Shown: in pieces, positions 6,130 through 7,196 of the stretch | Layout: every line of letters starts with the position of its first letter | Numbering within the stretch: position 1 is the stretch's first letter | NCBI GenBank assembly: GCA_002315505.1 | Contig: DCGX01000048.1 | Location: forward strand, 11,751 to 18,946 | Direction: 5' to 3' | Length of the DNA stretch: 7,196 nt | Source: Ruminococcaceae bacterium UBA1767 | GTDB taxonomy: Bacteria; Bacillota; Clostridia; Oscillospirales; Acutalibacteraceae | Notes under the pieces: generated by a model | The model's input: only the letters and a program-made list of their open reading frames with translations | Told to the model about the DNA's origin: nothing | Database searches by the model: none | Translations under genes and position numbers: made by a program

Positions 6130-6163
6130 TAGGAAAATCGGTATAAAAAATAAATATTTTTAA

Positions 6164-6181
6164 GAATTATGTTGAATTATG
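6164..6181 (+). repeat. Two tandem 8-base repeats overlapping a promoter
   Basis: GAATTATG occurs at 6164-6171 and again at 6174-6181, exactly 10 bases apart, about one turn of the helix. The second copy overlaps the -35 hexamer of the deacetylase promoter. Direct repeats one turn apart are the usual form of OmpR/PhoB-type response-regulator sites, but in AT-rich DNA this could be chance. Confidence 0.35.
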
Positions 6182-6199
6182 CCCGATTAGTGTTATAAT
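6172..6199 (+). promoter_or_regulatory. Strong sigma-A promoter for the polysaccharide deacetylase
   Basis: TTGAAT (6172-6177), a 16-base spacer and a perfect TATAAT (6194-6199) preceded by TGT (6191-6193) form an extended -10 promoter. Transcription should begin near 6206 and the leader carries AAAGGA (6217-6222) before the ATG at 6230. Confidence 0.75.
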
Positions 6200-6229
6200 A
6201 TTCTTATTGACTTGAGAAAGGAAATCAAG

Positions 6230-7150
6230 ATGCAAAGAAAGAAATTATCATCTGTCAGATTAATAGCAATTTGTCTTGTTGTAATTTCCGTTATTGTTTT
6301 TTCTGTTTCTGCTATCGGAGCAAGTGCCACGAAGCGGGAGTATAAAAGCACTGAAAATGGCTTCGATAAAACAGTAGAGGAAATATCTGAGAAAATTGAA
6401 AATAACAAGAAGAAAATTGACGAAAACAATCAAAAACTTAATAAGCTGAAATCAGAGATTGATGCTGAAAACAGCGAGGCTGACAGGCTGAATGAAGAGG
6501 TCGGAAGACTTTCTGATTACTCAGACGGAAAGGTTTGCTATCTAACCTTTGATGATGGTCCTTCTGCTCACACGAAAGAAATTCTGAAGGTACTCAGTGA
6601 GCATAATGCAAAGGCAACTTTTTTTGTAACAGGTGTCGGTGAAACGAAATATATGAAGGATATTGTTGATTCGGGAAATACGATTGCACTTCATACATAC
6701 AGCCACGACTATGCGAAAATTTACAGCAGCACGGATGCATATTTTGATGACCTAAACAAGATTCATGACCTTGTTAAGAAGGAAACCGGTGTTGATTCCA
6801 ACATCATCAGATTTCCCGGTGGCTCAAGTAATGTAATCAGTAAAAAATATTCTTCGGGAATTATGACGAAGCTGTCCGATATGGTTGAAGAAAAAGGATA
6901 TGCTTACTTCGACTGGAATGTTGATTCAACGGATGCATCGGGCAACAATGTTGCAGTTGAAAAGCTGATAAAGAATTCTGTTGAGTCTGCCAATATGAGC
7001 AGAATTTGTATATTGATGCACGACACAGATGCTAAGAAAACCACGCTTGAGGCACTTCCGAAGATAATAGATCAATTACGTGAAAAGGGATATTCGTTCA
7101 ATGTCCTCACTGAGGATTCAAAGGGCTTCCATCACGCAATAAACAACTAA
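6230..7150 (+). CDS. Membrane-anchored polysaccharide deacetylase (NodB domain)
   Basis: Predicted extracellular metal-dependent deacetylase of the carbohydrate esterase 4 family, probably acting on N-acetyl groups of peptidoglycan, as PgdA does. The ATG at 6230 is preferred over an in-frame TTG at 6212 because AAAGGA (6217-6222) lies seven bases before it; this gives 306 residues. A basic start (MQRKK) and hydrophobic segment (about 10-30) form a signal anchor. Residues about 45-95 are a charged coiled-coil linker. The NodB domain follows with all five motifs: TFDDGP (106-111), HTYSH (155-159), RFPGG (194-198), DWNVDS (228-233) and ILMHD (261-265). Metal ligands Asp 109, His 155 and His 159 and the catalytic Asp 108 and His 264 are present, so it should be active. 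Peptidoglycan as substrate is inference; deacetylation would be expected to give lysozyme resistance. Confidence 0.92.
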   Translation: MQRKKLSSVRLIAICLVVISVIVFSVSAIGASATKREYKSTENGFDKTVEEISEKIENNKKKIDENNQKLNKLKSEIDAENSEADRLNEEVGRLSDYSDGKVCYLTFDDGPSAHTKEILKVLSEHNAKATFFVTGVGETKYMKDIVDSGNTIALHTYSHDYAKIYSSTDAYFDDLNKIHDLVKKETGVDSNIIRFPGGSSNVISKKYSSGIMTKLSDMVEEKGYAYFDWNVDSTDASGNNVAVEKLIKNSVESANMSRICILMHDTDAKKTTLEALPKIIDQLREKGYSFNVLTEDSKGFHHAINN

Positions 7151-7153
7151 AAA

Positions 7154-7174
7154 CCCAATGGCTGTCGCATTGGG
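7154..7174 (+). terminator. Hairpin after the deacetylase gene, probable terminator
   Basis: CCCAATG (7154-7160) and CATTGGG (7168-7174) form a perfect seven-base-pair stem with a seven-base loop, starting three bases after the stop codon. An A-run precedes it (AAAA, counting the stop), but no T-run follows, so on the plus strand it is not a textbook intrinsic terminator. It may act together with the second hairpin that follows. Confidence 0.5.
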
Positions 7175-7175
7175 C

Positions 7176-7196
7176 ATAGTCCCGTAGGGATACTAT
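7176..7196. repeat. Second hairpin at the window edge, possibly truncated
   Basis: ATAGTCCC (7176-7183) pairs with GGGA (7187-7190) and CTAT (7193-7196), with a three-base loop and a two-base bulge (7191-7192). The window ends at the last pairing base. The left arm is preceded by GGGC, so the stem would grow longer if the next bases were GCCC. Its nature (terminator, repeat unit or RNA element) cannot be decided here. Confidence 0.35.

Noticed and set aside
6212..6229. TTG at 6212 as start of the deacetylase
   Set aside because: The ribosome site AAAGGA lies downstream of this TTG and is ideally spaced for the ATG at 6230; the TTG also lies only about six bases from the predicted transcription start.
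1..7196. CRISPR arrays, tRNA or rRNA genes, insertion sequences
   Set aside because: No regularly spaced repeats, no cloverleaf-like segment in the short intergenic gaps, and no transposase or flanking inverted repeats were seen.

Overview
The window looks like the chromosome of a low-to-mid GC, anaerobic Gram-positive bacterium of the class Clostridia, possibly an Oscillospiraceae/Ruminococcus-like gut organism. This is inferred from the gene content and order, AT-rich intergenic regions, strong Shine-Dalgarno sites and extended -10 promoters. No 16S or other marker allows a species call.

Layout. (1) 1-2377, plus strand: an iron-sulfur/tRNA thiolation operon of nifS-type cysteine desulfurase (5' end outside the window), NifU/IscU-type scaffold and mnmA tRNA-U34 2-thiouridylase, closed by an intrinsic terminator. 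The desulfurase can supply sulfur to both the scaffold and MnmA. (2) 2414-2537: a short intergenic region with a candidate promoter overlapped by an imperfect inverted repeat. (3) 2538-5686, plus strand: five tightly packed genes encoding a DRTGG-like protein, a SpoIIAB/RsbW-like ATP-binding protein, a short [FeFe]-hydrogenase-like protein, a second DRTGG-like protein and a PHP-domain phosphoesterase. A strong hairpin follows. (4) 5709-6068, minus strand: a small membrane-anchored protein with an acidic tail. (5) 6069-6229: divergent promoters. (6) 6230-7150, plus strand: a membrane-anchored NodB-type polysaccharide deacetylase. Two hairpins close the window.

The most interesting region is the five-gene cassette. 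Its hydrogenase-like protein keeps four cysteines expected to hold the H-cluster but has alanine where catalytic hydrogenases have the proton-relay cysteine. It also carries an extra C-terminal four-cysteine iron-sulfur domain. This is the pattern of the putative sensory [FeFe]-hydrogenases (groups C/D). With an anti-sigma/kinase-fold ATPase, two small putative ligand-binding proteins and a PHP phosphoesterase, the operon reads as a candidate hydrogen or redox sensing module. In related Clostridia such genes are often found next to the hydABC electron-bifurcating hydrogenase; here the cassette ends without those genes. The signalling role is inference, and the arrangement itself is known from other Clostridia, though its mechanism is, to my knowledge, unresolved.
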